Shown here in pieces: positions 10,555 to 28,044 of a stretch of 64,000 bases of DNA. The stretch lies in the NCBI GenBank assembly GCA_021464245.1, contig JADCRB010000045.1:1326468-1390467 (forward strand), written 5' to 3'. A program made the translations under genes and the position numbers. The notes beneath the pieces were generated by a model. That model was not told the DNA's origin and ran no database searches. It worked only from the letters and a program-made list of their open reading frames with translations. Each line of letters opens with the position of its first letter. Within the stretch, counting starts at the first letter, position 1. This stretch comes from Carallia brachiata. Its lineage: Eukaryota > Streptophyta > Magnoliopsida > Malpighiales > Rhizophoraceae.

Positions 10555-11936
10555 TCACGAGAGAGAGGCGCAAGTGAAGCCGTCAGCAACGTGTTGGTTA
10601 ATGGCATCCCTAAACCTGTAATAATCGTCAACTTTATTGTAAACTTGATGAGAGATCCTGGCATAACCAGTAACAGTAGCTGAAGCAAGCTCCCCATCTT
10701 TTAAAGGCCTAAAATATATAGGGACTTCGACCTTGAAACGATCCCTCAGGTGAGCCCTCAACTTCAAGCAATCAGAGTCGCTAGCAATACCCAAAGAAGC
10801 AGGCAATCCAACCATGATCATGCTGGAGCACATGTCGGGTGGGCAGCCGAGATGAGTCCCCCAAGCCTTAACTAACATGTTCCCCATGTCCACAACAGCT
10901 TCGTGATTCCTCATCTTGATCCCATCAATCCCGCCGAGAAACTTGTTGGTGAATTCCAAGGCAGACGGAACCACCAGTTGGGCACTGTAGTCCCTATTCC
11001 CAATCCAAGCACTCTCGTTGGCCAACCCCTTGCCATATTGGTCGGACACCACGGGGTGATGCAAGTTGTTACTGGATTTTCTGCAGTACAAAAAGGCGAC
11101 AGAAGGCGGGCAGAAGAACCATTTGTGCAAATTACTGGTGTAAAAGTCGGCCCCAATTTCTTTCATGTCAACGTCAACGCAGCCAATCCCGTGAGCCGCG
11201 TCCACGAAGACCTGCTCAACGCCTTCCTGTCTACAAATGGCGACCAAGTCCTTGACTGGAATCACCACGCTGGGCATGGAAGTCACGTGATCAATCACAG
11301 CCAACCTCACTCTGCGGCCCCCATCAGCTTTGCCTCTCTCCAGGGCCTTCCGGAACTCGGTGATGATCTCGTCGTTGGATTTCACCGGGAAAGGCAGTTG
11401 GACCTCAATGACGCGACCGCCGGCGCGAGTTATATAGGCTTCGACGGACTTCTTGACAGCCCCGTAGGCGTAGTGGAGCATGACGGCGACGTCTCCTTTG
11501 TCGAACTTGCCTTCGTTAAAGGACCAGGCGGCGTGCTGGAGGACGATGGCGGCGGCGGTGGTGGCGTTGTCGACGAGGGAGATTTCATCGACGTGGTCGG
11601 CGTTGACGAGGTCCTTAATGAGGGAACGGGAGCGGAGGATGGAGGGCTTGAGGAGGTTGAAGTAGAAGTGGTCGGGCTGGCGGAGGAACTGGAGCTGCCA
11701 GTGGCGTTGGGCGGAGATGACGGACTGGGGCAGCTGCCGAAGCTGCCGTTGTTGATGCGGGCGACGGAGGTGTCGTGGTGGGAGAATTCCGATTGGATTT
11801 CAGAGTGGGTGAGCAAGGAGGGAAAAAGCTTCGGTCTTTTGGCAACAGCAGGGATGTCGCCGTTCATGGCTGCGTGATCCTCATCCGCATGGGATTGGGA
11901 TTGGGATTGGGATTGGGATTGGGAGTGGGAGGTCAT
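10555..11936 (-). CDS. LCD: L-cysteine desulfhydrase-like PLP enzyme, one apparent frameshift
   Basis: Fold-type I PLP enzyme of the aminotransferase class V family, related to plant L-cysteine desulfhydrase, which converts cysteine to pyruvate, ammonia and hydrogen sulfide. Intronless; about 460 residues from the ATG at 11936 (MTSHSQSQ), close to the length I recall for the Arabidopsis enzyme; an alternative start is the ATG at 11867 (MNGDIPAVAK). Seen in order: ARINNGSFGSCP near the N-terminus, SLVDNATTAAA (cofactor loop), FVDAAHGIG with the PLP-contacting Asp near residue 246, and SNLHKW with the Schiff-base Lys near residue 272. The C-terminal domain ends GFTCASLS. The frame shifts at 11727-11730, where the coding strand has four C; five C would join INNGSFGSCP to QSVISAQRHW without a break. 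All active-site motifs are downstream and intact. Substrate is inferred from family resemblance; other cysteine desulfurase-like activities are possible. Confidence 0.87.
11890..11926. repeat. Hexanucleotide (gggatt)n repeat encoding (Ser-Gln)n
   Basis: About six copies of gggatt on the plus strand encode the Ser-Gln repeat at the extreme N-terminus of the desulfhydrase-like protein. If the start at 11936 is used the tract is translated and is likely length-polymorphic. If translation begins at 11867 it is 5' UTR. Confidence 0.75.
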
Positions 11937-13070
11937 TAGATGATTATTTGAGACTTTTTTTTTTTTCAATCAATAAAATTATGAAAGGAAGATTTAAATT
12001 GAGAGTGATTTAATCCAATACCATTAAATGGAATTGAATTGAATTGGATAGTTTATTAGTTTAGATAACGCATCAGGTGGGGTTTGGTTTGGTTTTGGCA
12101 ATGGAGATGCAGGCGGAGGCGGAGGCGGAGGAGGAGGAGAAGGAGGAAACAGGAAAGTGTTAATTGGCGCTCAATGCCCCATAAACAAACAAAAAAAAAG
12201 CTTAAAACGAGTGAATCATCGTAACAACAACAATGACAATAATGATGAATTGAAGATAAGAATGGATGGATGGGACGGTATAATCGAAGATTAAAATTAA
12301 ATGATTACGCAGCATTACACTAAAAAAATATTTTATTACCAATTTATGCCATATGACATGGACATGATGGTGATGTTGCAAATAAACGGGACAGGCCGCA
12401 GAGCTGACGAACACAATGGAATATTGGACAAAATGCAGGGTTTGCTCTTATAGTTTACTTATAAAAGTTTGGCAGTTTGGACAATTTTCTTAGCGTTCAT
12501 GTTTGTGTTTGGACAATCACTTAAGACTTGAGTGAGACTGTGAGGGTGAGAATACGTTGTTTGTTCATTTTTACCTTATGCTGCTTAGCTGATAGTTACA
12601 GCTTAAGGTTGTGTTTGTTTTAGCTTTGTTTTTGGTAGAAGCAGTAATGATTTAATGTGAATAACTATAACTCTTTGGTTGTGACAGTCCACAAATATAA
12701 CATTTCAGTTAATTAAAATAATCACTCAACTTTTGTGGTTAGACTCAACCTTTTCAAATACTTACAACATTTTTAAATATTTTTATGGTCAAAATATTGT
12801 ATTTTAAGATGTAATACATTTTTTATGATATCTTTAAATTTATTCTACCTTATATTAACACTTAAAAAACTAATCACTAATAATAATTCTTGTATTTGAA
12901 AAAGTTGTCTCCACCAACAAAAGGTTCGTTATCCAGGCAAGGGTAGCTTATTATCCGTAAGTGCTAAAATGCCACGGCACTTTTTTCTACAAGTGCCAAA
13001 CCCACCTACACACAGAAAGGATGGAAGAGAATATAATGGGGGAAAGAAGTGGGAAACCAGGGGTGTGCTA
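11937..13070. other. Promoter side of LCD and intergenic DNA
   Basis: Holds the upstream region of the minus-strand desulfhydrase gene, including a gga/gcggag purine-rich tract at about 12110-12150 and short gaattgaatt repeats at about 12030-12050. No clear TATA box and no other gene was recognised. Confidence 0.4.
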
Positions 13071-13574
13071 ATAAGTTTTTTTTTTGGATATATATATTTT
13101 TTATCTTAAATTTTTAATTTTTTTATTTGAGTTTTAAACATTTTTGACATTTTATTTCAGTTCTAAACTTTTTAATTTTCTACCAAATCAGTCTCTCTAT
13201 TTACCAAAAGTGATTAATCTATTAAAAAATAATTTTAACTTTACAAAAAATTATTTAAAAAAAGATTAAATATATGAATTGAATGTCTTTTCTATCAAAA
13301 ATATGCATATTACTTATTTAATTTATATATTTATTGATTAAAAAAATATTTAATATACATATTTCATTGATAAAAAATATTTAATTCATTTATTTAATAT
13401 TTTTTAAATAATTTTTATTAAGTTAAACTCATTTATTAATAGATTGACTACTTTTTGTAACTTAAAGGACTGATATAGTAAAAAATAAAAAAATTTAGTA
13501 CTCAAATGAAATATAAAAAGATTTAAAACTCAAATATAAAAAATCTAAAAGTTTATAACCAAAAATATACTTAT
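13071..13574. mobile_element. MITE-like element with long terminal inverted repeats
   Basis: The left arm (about 13071-13235) and the reverse complement of the right arm (about 13410-13574) can be aligned over roughly 150 bp. Matched blocks include atttgagttttaaa, a tttttaatttt/tttttatttt block, tcagtc, and aatctatta. The outer ends both contain ataagt. The centre is AT-rich and non-coding. Length about 505 bp and absence of coding capacity fit a non-autonomous DNA transposon. I could not fix a target-site duplication, so the superfamily is open. Confidence 0.7.
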
Positions 13575-14209
13575 CCCGCTTTTTCTCCCTTGCTTCTTTT
13601 AGAAAAGAGAGTATAAAAATAAATGTAGTCCTTTTCTTTTGGTTTTAGGCTTTCTATCTTGTTTGACCTAGGTTTCTAAATAGGGAAACTTATGCAAATA
13701 ATTTATAATTATTATATCGAACATAGATTATTAACTCCTAAATTTGAATATTATTTTTAGTTCAATTTTATAGTGTTTTGAGATTGTCAAATTTTGTGTC
13801 ATGGCACCTAACGTTGTTCCTTTTTATTAAAAACCAACGGAAATGAAATTCACTATACTTCCATTCATATATTTTAACTAAATGACTAAGGGTGGGTTCA
13901 GGTGATTATGTGGGGCGAGATTCGGTCTGACAAGTTATAAATTTAAATCCCAATATCCTTTACTGGCCCTTAACTAGGCAACAAATTTACTCTCTTATAC
14001 CCCATTTCACGAAAGTTTTCCAAACTTCAGCCTCAACATAGATAAAGTGAAAAAACTTCTAAATGTGAATAAGTACACGAGACACAATATTTTTTATCAG
14101 GTATAAGGTCAGGTCCTCTCCATACTCATTTGATGTACCAAAAATATATATATTTTTTAATCAAAAAATGATGGAATAATTGTCAACTCATGTGTTCATA
14201 GACTTCTTA

Positions 14210-14243
<34 letters not shown>

Positions 14244-15308
14244 TCATTTGTTCAAACCATTATTTCTGTAAATATTACTTCATTTTTAACCTCAAAATTA
14301 ACAAACAAACGCAACAAATAGTACTGGTAATAGACCGGGTTGGTTGCAACCTGGAACTTGGAAGTGAGTGAATTAAGTGGCTGTGCTACTTTCTTTGCTC
14401 ATTGTCACTGCCACCCTGTGGGGGGAGCCCCGAGCCTGGGAGGGTGATCTGTCTGGTTTCTCTCTCGCGCGACGGTCGAGTTGGAACTCGATCTGCTTTC
14501 CCTTTGTTCATGCACAAGAACCGAACCAAACCAAACCATAGCAGTTGACTTGGTTTGGTTTCTTCCCTCTGCTTGTTTGCAAATGACGTTTCATTTTATT
14601 AATAATTAGTTACTACTGTCTTTTGTTTATAGATTATTTATTGTCCTTCTGCTTCTAATTTATTTGTCGACATCATTTCTCTTTGTATATATATATCAAC
14701 AAGTTGCCTTTACAATAATAATTTGTTAGAAATCGCAACTTGTGACTTACAATTAATTTTAGGATTTTCTCCCACCTGTCTGTCTTTACTTAATTAGGTC
14801 GATTTAACAAAAGTGGTTCTCAAAGGCCGTTTGGAAGCAAGCAAACCAACCTTATTTATATTATCGCCCCTAGCAAATGTGCATATAAATAATCACTAAT
14901 GATACCCTCCCACTTGATGCAAAAGAAAAAAAAATGATACCTATCTCATCTCCATAGAAAACTGCGTATCCAAATAAGTAGCTAACTCACATATCTAATA
15001 TCCAATGAAAAAGAAGTAATATCCTAATTTGTGACCTATTGGAAAACTTGATAATTAATTTAATATCCCAATTTACATAGTAAGTTTCGCAAACAGGGAG
15101 TCGATGGTGGAAAGAAATACAAGTGTTTTTAACTTCTTGTATCACCATTCATGAACTGCTGTGAGCTGACCATGACCTGCATATATATATATATATATAT
15201 ATATTGTGGGAGCGGTCACCTGAACCTATTTCTCTAACCATTGTGTGGACCATTTTCTGAATTTTGGCACAACTATTGTCCGCAGAGCATTCAATTAAAA
15301 TTGCACTT
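13575..15308. other. Intergenic DNA with microsatellites
   Basis: Contains a (TTA)n run at about 14212-14243 and a (TA)n run at 15180-15204. A GC-rich patch near 14400-14500 stands out from the AT-rich surroundings but has no usable reading frame. No gene was recognised. Confidence 0.5.
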
Positions 15309-15599
15309 TCAAACTTGAATGATTCCAACATTAATTTGACAAATGCCCTTATTGATAGTAGAGACAGTGGAAACGAAGAAAGCAAAACAAGGCAACATAA
15401 ACGTAAATAAAAATATAAACGGGCGTGGCAAGAGTATTAGACAAGTAGAGACGAGCATTACCATAATAACGATCGTCATGAAGAAGTCTAGAGCACGGCC
15501 AGCAGAATCCCAAAGCCCCCCGAGCTCCAAGGTTGAATAAGATTCCGGCTGTTGCTGCATGCCTGACCTGTTTGGATCTGGCATTAATGCCGATGGCAT
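15309..15599 (-). CDS. Possible small single-pass membrane protein
   Basis: A 96-residue frame begins MPSALMPDPNRSGMQQQPES, continues with a polar stretch (YSTLELGGLWDSAGRALDFF), and then has hydrophobic segments (MTIVIMVMLVSTCLILLP). The order of a soluble Gln/Pro/Ser-rich head before a membrane anchor looks protein-like, and tatata sequences lie 40-70 bp upstream on the minus strand. A potential donor after VIM (gtaatg on the minus strand) with an acceptor near 15180 (tatatgcag) would give a different short C-terminus. I do not recognise the family; it may not be a gene. Confidence 0.3.
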   Translation of the reverse strand: MPSALMPDPNRSGMQQQPESYSTLELGGLWDSAGRALDFFMTIVIMVMLVSTCLILLPRPFIFLFTFMLPCFAFFVSTVSTINKGICQINVGIIQV

Positions 15600-16398
15600 C
15601 CCATCTCATCAGTGTCATGTTGAGCTTTCTAATTAATTTCCCATGATCTATCTCTATATATACACTAATATATCATTCCCTGTACTCCCACTGGATGGAG
15701 CCTGCAGTTCTGTTAAGCCAAAGCCAACGGTCCCAAATACTTGCATATCATATACGTAGGAACCCAGAACGCCCACAATTTGTCACCTTGCAACTACATG
15801 AATGAAAAGGAAAGAAACAACACATAGAACAATATAAGATGAGCTGACTCACAGCTCACTCAACATCAGCAAATGCCCTTCCCAATAGGTCTATTACAAT
15901 CATGTTATTACAAAAACAAGCATGATATATCATATCACATCCATCAATTACACACACACACGCACATATATATGTAATTCGTTGTAAGTCGATGGAGTTG
16001 CAAAAAAAATTTAATTAAGTAGATGAGGTACATATTATATTCGCAAAGTACTCTAATCTTTATGTATATGATGAATTTGGGCCTTTTATTCTGTAATATG
16101 TCAGAAGTTAATTGATACAATGAAAGTAAAATTGTTGATAGAAGAAATAGAATAAGTATTGACTTAAGTATGTTAATCAGTTTTATTTATCTAATTATCA
16201 ACCGATAATAAACAAATGGGGGAAAAAACAAAACAAAAAAAAATGTGGAAAAAGCGAAAAAGGGATTGAAAGCAAAGCGGCTGTTTAATTGATTTCATTG
16301 TCTTAATTACGATTTGGATGACAAGAGGCTGGTGGCTCTTTGGAGAATGTCGGACTCTCGGACTGCTCCACTTAATAAAAAGTTATGGAATTGTTGGG

Positions 16399-16568
16399 CT
16401 GGGCTAGTAAGCCCAGTCTCGGATCAGGTCCATCGTTTGAAAGTTTAGGGGGCCCGTTAGCCTTGGAAAACGTTGGTATCTTTCTGGGCTAGTAAGCCCA
16501 GTATGGGGTCAGGTCCATCATTCGAAAAGTTTAGGGGCCCGTTAGCCTCGGAAAATGTTGGTTTCTTT
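16399..16568. repeat. 85-bp tandem duplication with TGGGCT palindromes
   Basis: Unit 1 (16399-16483) and unit 2 (16484-16568) are nearly identical apart from a few substitutions and indels. Each begins with ctgggctagtaagcccag, a perfect inverted repeat with a 4-base loop, and carries ggtccatc, gtttaggggcccgttagcc and gttggt. TGGGCT and GGCCCGT belong to the site II/TCP-type motif group of plant housekeeping promoters. Whether this is a promoter or a chance duplication cannot be told from sequence. Confidence 0.85.
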
Positions 16569-17635
16569 TCTTTCTTTTTTTTTTTAAGGTGTTTCTTATG
16601 TTTTTAGGAATTTTTGGGCATTGGATAAGACTTTAATTAAAAATAATAATAATAATTGCTTAATCGGGAATCATAGTATGCTCATGTTGATCACTCTATG
16701 TGATACCCTGAAAGTAATTTAGTGTATCTTTTTGTATTACAGTTAAAATTTGAGTCTCAACTTTAAAAAATTTGCTCGCCCCAACTACTTGAAATTTAGC
16801 AAGAGTATGGTTATCAGTTTACCATTTGTTAACATTGTAGCCGAATGTGAAAGAGGTCCGTTGAGCATAACAGTATTTGAATGGTGGATCTACTTTTTCG
16901 AAGTGGTTAAACAATACTTAAACAAACGGAAGTTATTTTGATCTTAATTTATAAATTTAATAAATGTTATATAATAGATTTTTTTTAATATAAAAAATAA
17001 TAATAATATGCCTCAGATGCTGTATGTAGTGAGCCGATTTGTCCGCACCGCTTTCTGCTTAGAAACTTCCAGGAAGCATCCTCTATCCATTCCAAGACTT
17101 CTTCAGTCGACACCTCACTGCATCCATCTATAGAAATGCAGCGTTGAAGACCAAACAAAACCAACCATACGGCAACCACCAACCTTTTTTTTTTTTTTTT
17201 TTTTTTTCGAATAAAATTATGTAAACAAATTTATCAAAACATATATAAAGCATAAAATTAATTTAGTGATTTATTTATTTTTTAAAATTTAATATATTTT
17301 TTTATAAATTAATAATTTTAAAATTATGTATTTATAATGTGTTTATAATTATATTTTTATTTACCTTATTTTCTTTCAAATATATACATATTTAAAAAAA
17401 AACACACTAATAAAAATACCATACAATCAGTCAATCCATTTTTAACTGAGTATTGGCTTTCCTGTTTTTTCCTTATTAATTAATCTCATCATGAAGAGAC
17501 TGACAAAGAGAGGATTTAAAAAACAGAAAAAAGGGGAAGAGAAGATATTTGGTATTTAGCTGGACCCAGATATTTTTAGACGTCTTTGGATCGATATATG
17601 GAACATTTATGTGGATGCAGACGAGACAACATAAC

Positions 17636-17663
17636 TCTGCTGCTGCTGCTGCTGCTGCTGCTG
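17636..17663. repeat. (CTG)n microsatellite
   Basis: About nine perfect ctg units in otherwise unremarkable intergenic DNA. A short plus-strand frame through it reads as poly-Ala and is not supported as a gene. Confidence 0.85.
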
Positions 17664-17759
17664 GACTTGTTGGGCTCCACCCCCTCCTCCTCTTTCTAAA
17701 ATCCTTGATTTGTAGTCCTTTGCTTCCGTTCTAACTCCCCGCAGCTGGGAACTTTAATT

Positions 17760-22259
<4,500 letters not shown>

Positions 22260-25200
22260 TGTGGTGTAGTGCCTTTTCACAAGGCAGTAACGTTTATAGT
22301 GTTAATGAGTTGCTGCCATGGCAAAGCGGAGTTTCAGGTGAGTATGATAGGGGGATTAAAGGATTGTGAAAGTGTGTTTGTGCTCCTCCCTTGCGAATAA
22401 AGTTGCAAATTAAGTTAATTAGCTAGTTGTGTAAGCATATGTAGATACTGTCCCCCTAGCGTGTACGCCATGTATTCAGAACTACATTTCCTTAAATGCC
22501 TTGCTCGGGTGACTCTGAGTGGAAGACTTGGTTTTCATTTATAGAACTTTCTTTGCCCAACCTTAATTAGTGGAACTTGAGCCTGGGGGATGTTTCAATG
22601 TTGAATAGTGCGTGTATATATATATATATATATATACATAGAGAGAGAGAGAGAGAGAGAGTATAGCCGGACTATTCTTTTTCACTCAGCTGTCCGATTG
22701 TGTCATCAATCAATGTTAGCCCTCGATGTTCTCCTCAGACCACGACCAGTTGTGTTGGGTGTTTAAGAATGGGCCTTCCATTCCCCCCAAATCATATGAG
22801 CGAAAAAAGAATTGGCTGATTAGAGCACGCGATTTATTAATGTCGATAAATGTTAGTGGTCACACTACATAGTCAAAATGTGGCCAAATTTGAATAAGAT
22901 AAAAAATTAAAAATTTGAATTTTTTTTTGAAAATTATGATTTATAAATAACAATAAGTACATTTAAAGTAATATTAAATATATTTAAGATTTAATTTTTA
23001 TGAAACAAAAAAAAAAGATATAGCCGAAATATGGCCATATGAGGCTGGTTACGTAATGGAGCCGTATTAATAACATGTTGAGAAATAAGTAAATATTTTA
23101 TCTCTCTTTCTCTTCTTTAATTGTGCTATAAATTTTAATATTTTTTAGAAAAAAAAAAAAAAAAAAAGTAATGATGTGTTGGCCACCGTCACCGCAGGCT
23201 TAATGTGCACGGTGTCGGTTATTTATTAGGATAGGTAGTAGTAAGCATCCCCATCCCGTCTATGTGCCTCCAAACAAATCATTTGCGGTTCAGAAAGATT
23301 ACTCTCCTCCCCAAAACTCCACTGCGGAGAACAGCTATCCCGCAAAAAGCAAGTTAATTAGCCGAATACAGGCATTCCATGATCGTGGGGTTAGGATGGA
23401 CCCACACTTTTAACATTTTTCTCTCTCCTTTTTCTGCCCTCCGCCGCCATCAGGCCGTCCACACGGCCACTCCGCATCTCTCTCCTATGCTTTCGCTTAG
23501 TCTTGCTGTAGTTCGGTTTGATCCGATTTGATTTCAAACCCACGTTCTATTCCTAAAATATCTTCAAACTTTATTCTAACCGCTTAAAGAACGGTTAGGT
23601 ATTAGCGGTTCTAATTGTGATTTTAACTCCGGTTTTAGTTTTCATTAACTTTCGGTTCTGATTAGGCCTTGCTCGGTTTTCTTTTTTTTTAAAAAAAAAA
23701 AACTATAGATTGTAATTTTTTGTTAATTTCATAACCGTTGTTATTTTCAGTTTCATAACTGTTGTTATTTTTTAATTTTTCTGTAATTTTTTTTCCACCT
23801 TTTGTTTCTTTTGAATTTTCTTTTTTTACTTGCAAGGATTTGAGTATTTTATTTCTTTTTAAAAAACCACGGGTTTTTGTTTGTGCTTTTTTCTTTTAAA
23901 TTTTTATAAAAACCAAGTCTGATAACTCACTAATCCTTTTTATTAAAAAAAAAAACTTTTAGTTGAACTTTCGGACAATCCCCGATTCCACGGGCGGTTC
24001 CTAAAACAGAAGATTGAGATTGAACCGTTTCACTAACCATTTCAGATTCAATACCGAAATCAGCTAGTCAGTCTAGTTTAGTTCTAATTAACAGCTAATT
24101 TGATTTCAGTCCGATTTTGATCGAACTAGAACGACAGTCACCCTGACATTGTCCTCCTTCCCTTTTAATTAATTTATGGTCGACGATAAATTCCTTCAAT
24201 TTGAACTCATACAAGTAAAGTAAACGGACGCTTCTATTCTATGGACGTCGAGTCATAGAGTTGAGTTCAAGCCACTGCCGTGGCTCTCCGAGACTTCTCC
24301 TCACCAAGGAAGGCATCCTCCTCCCCTTTGTTAAAATTAAATAAGATTAAAATGATACGTATACCATATAATTATTTTGATGCAACTCAAAATTTAGCTA
24401 TTTACTCTAGTCCTTTTATTTTTTCTGACAGACAAATAAAGGGTTTTCTCTTCGAGCTGCAAATTCTTTGACTCGGGTTCCGAATTCCCATCGTAAAACC
24501 CTGCAAAATTATAATAATTATTTTACAATCATAAGCTATGCGCAGGCACTAAAATTGTGTAGATCCAAAGGGAAAATAAAATAGAAGATCAGAGAGGTTT
24601 CCCAGCAGGAACCAACCACGTAATTAATTAATAAACTCCCCAATACTATAGACATCATATATGTTGTTCACATATAAACTTGGGATGATAATTAAAATTT
24701 TGTATTCTATAACTGAGGTACAGGGGCTCAAATTTCTTTAGGCCTACGATTTCTATTTACTTTTTCGTGCTTTTATTCCTGGATGCATATGCAAGGAGTA
24801 GGCAAGACGGACATGTCATGAGCAATAAGTAGTCGATGTAAGCAATGCAGAACACTATCGTAATTGCGGCTTTTAGAATTTTACTATATTCCAGAATTCC
24901 ATTGTCCAATCGATCCGTGTATACATTAGGTGCAGTTGGATTTCGAAACATGGGGTAGAAATAGAATTAACCCTATGTAAAGTGTATTATAATTGCTTGC
25001 TCGAAACGAACCAGTGAGATAAGTTTTTTCTCAATAAAATATATAAATATGATCTCTAATTAATATAAGTAAAAGCTAGCAACTACTTTTCTAAACGTAT
25101 ATATACCACTTCTGATTCCTTTAGCTAAAGTGGCCAGAGATTCACTGAATGCCTTTGTCATTGTACATAAAGCTTCACGTGAAATGCAACATAGAATAAA

Positions 25201-25683
25201 TAAACAAGAAATCAGGTATAATTTGAGGTTAGATATAAACGCCAACCATTTTATTAATCAGCTAATTAAAAACCTTTCTGATAAGGCCCACTCAGATTAT
25301 CATAGATCAATCATCGAAGACGTACCGATCAGTGATTCTCGAGTCAAACAATCTTTCCCCACATTCGTTACCCAAAACTTATAATATTAATATTACATCA
25401 GTTAATTAACATATAGACGAAATAATTAGTTAATTAGGAGATGCTGTAGCCAGGTTGCATACAGCAAGAAAGCACTTAATCCTGGTGAATTAGAAATAAT
25501 TAAAAGAAAAGATTCATAGGAACAATTGAAACGTTCCGTGCACTTTAGTACAAGAAGAGTGCGCATGCATCCGCGCATATGGATGCCAAATTAAACTCCG
25601 GCTCTTAATCAATTTGGGGTTTGAAGATACCACCTTAAAGCTAGACAGCTCGCATGCCATGTTGGTAATTTAAATGGAAGGGA

Positions 25684-25725
<42 letters not shown>

Positions 25726-28044
25726 CACGGTGGCATGCAGCTGGCGATGTATAGTGTTTTACTGATTCGATACTCGAAGAAAGCTTTTTGCAAAGAAATT
25801 TATTATTGTATATATGAATACATATGCGAATAGTCGGGAAACCAACTCTTGTCTTGTGTTTTATAATCGAAATCCCTATATATATCTTACCCACCAAACC
25901 AATTAGTGCATGTAAACCAGCCATATTTTGACCACGCATACAATATTACTCCTTATATTGTTAAAAGGTTGGAAGATCTGGCCAAATTAAGAAGGTGATA
26001 GCCCTGTAGATTCGTTCCCATGGTTCCATCCTTCTCAGTAAAATGCGTTGTGTTCGAATTCGCTGATCGCTTTTACGCGAGAAAGGGGACCACCCTACCG
26101 TACAATATATATAGTATATTTATAGCGCAAAAATAAAAAGCTTATTGATGTTCAACTAATTGGCTCTATGAGTAACTTCATGCTCAATCTTCTATATATA
26201 TGAGAAAATCCGTGTCCTTACTAGGTTTTTCACTCGTCAAAATCTAAATGGTATCCCGTAAATATAATTTTATATGTACTTTGTAGAGGATACGCTAATC
26301 CAGAATCCAGTCCACACAAATTCACCTAACGTCTAATTTATTTATACGATGATTGATCGAGCAAAGCAATATTGGAATAATGTTGCAAAAGTAAAATGCC
26401 AATCGAATCTTGGGTAACTAACCATAAACCCCGTGCCGCGAATAAAAAAAATATTTTCAAAAGATCTATCAAATTAAACCTTTTAATTGAACAAATCTAT
26501 ACGGAAGTATAGATTAGAGAGTGAACATTCAAAATAAAGAATTTTACTATCTGTTGATCAAAACTGTTCAAAACTCATGCGGAAAGCTAACGAAATCGAG
26601 AAGAGATTTTATAAGTTTGAATTATATTTGAAAGTAATAGGGGGAGGTTGGATGTAAAAACAAAAAGACATACTTCACGGTAATTATTCATTCGACCTAA
26701 ATCACACACACACATACATATATAGAGAGAAAGAGAGAGAGAGAGTTAGAAAGTTTACTCAAATGATAATAATAGTAATAATAATCTATCTGTGGATTCT
26801 AAGCAAATCTACCGAGGCAGAGAAGCATGTAGAACTTGCCATGCCAATTTATCTATATATATACTCTATATAATATTTACGTAAGAGAGAAAAATCCAGT
26901 TTTGCTTTCGAAATTAAGTGTACAATTATTAGATCAATGAGTTTGAGATCGTTGCGAGGAATCCAAATATACAGTTGAGAAAAATAACGCCGATAAAAAG
27001 AATTACAGGAAATGCAACAAATTAATTATAAAAAGATCTGGCCGGAATAATGAATGAATGACTGATGAAGATGTGATGTAAAATGGACACTTCTGTTGTG
27101 AGGAGGAAGAAAGGCAGGAGCGGACCCAAAAAGAAAGACAAGACAGGAGAGAAGAAGGGTTGTGAATGTTGAATGTTGACTGATCAACCAATAGTAAAAT
27201 TTTAATGTTCTACAATTGTAGGGTTGGCCCGAAGCTAGGGTGCATATAATGGAAGAACTTGCGGACCACAATACATGTGCTTTTGTGCCCCCCGAACAAA
27301 GTTAAGTCTTGTTTTTTTTTTTTAAACCATATAACACAGTTGTCCCTCTGTTTCGTAGACTATGCCGCGATATTTGATCACGTCCATCCAATCGAATATA
27401 TGATCAGTCTTCCTAATCAACCGCCTTTTGAATTCCAAATATTCCCAACCTAACTAGTATATATTTTTCATTTTATAATATAATATAATATAATATAATG
27501 CACTAAGCTTACATGTTTATTCTTACTTTTTAGAGTTTTATTATATAATTGTAATTAAAGTAATACTAAAATAATAATGTAGTCCATCTGTTAAAATTTA
27601 GTTAACAATTTATTTTTTTTCTTTTCTTTTTTAAATTTAATAATACAATAATTTTTATCACTTTAATTTTATAAGAGAAGATCATAATAATAAAAACGAC
27701 AAGAATTTTCGAAACTCTTATATGTAAAGGGAAAAACTTGGTGACAAATAAAATTTTTTTACTGTGTTTACACGCGTTTATTTTGTGTAATTACGAGTAT
27801 TTTTTGTACAATCGTAACAATAAAAAGTAATACAAAAAGTATTATTTTTTTTCGTTTCATATATTTTTTAATTATAGATGCACAATTAATGAAAAAAAAA
27901 ATTGTATAAAATTGACATATGTGGACCAAATTTAACAACCTACATCTTCCAATGGAATGGAGGGATATGCAAATATGGCTAAATCTCCCATCCCATTCCG
28001 TTGCCGTCCCATGCCATCCCGTTACCGTCCCATCCGATTCCCAC
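22260..28044. other. 5.8 kb gene-free, microsatellite-rich DNA
   Basis: Begins with the protease 3' UTR. It then holds (TA)n at about 22616-22636 and (GA)n at about 22640-22661, a poly(A) run near 23149-23167, a degenerate ggttcggtt-rich tract at 23510-24130, a long (TA)n at 25687-25722, (CA)n/(GA)n near 26704-26745, and (TATAA)n near 27476-27499. No frame here matches a known family. Confidence 0.55.
25687..25722. repeat. (TA)18 microsatellite
   Basis: A pure run of alternating T and A about 36 bp long, the longest simple TA repeat in the window. Confidence 0.9.

Larger units (their letters stand above)
15600..17759. other. Intergenic DNA, no gene recognised
   Basis: Contains the 85-bp tandem duplication at 16399-16568 (listed separately), a poly(T) run at about 17186-17207 and a (CTG)n run at about 17636-17663. 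Open frames are short and unremarkable. Confidence 0.5.

Noticed and set aside
10903..11877. 324-codon plus-strand frame opposite the desulfhydrase gene
   Set aside because: It is the antisense shadow of a GC-rich coding region. The minus strand has the PLP-enzyme motifs and this frame matches nothing.
14390..14520. GC-rich patch considered as a miRNA hairpin or tRNA
   Set aside because: No known plant miRNA sequence, no convincing long stem and no tRNA A/B boxes were found.
17636..17734. Poly-Ala short frame over the (CTG)n repeat
   Set aside because: Only the microsatellite gives it length. No promoter or conserved residues.
23510..24130. ggttcggtt-rich tract considered as a gene or structured transposon
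   Set aside because: Degenerate repeats without open frame, inverted ends or duplication that I could define.
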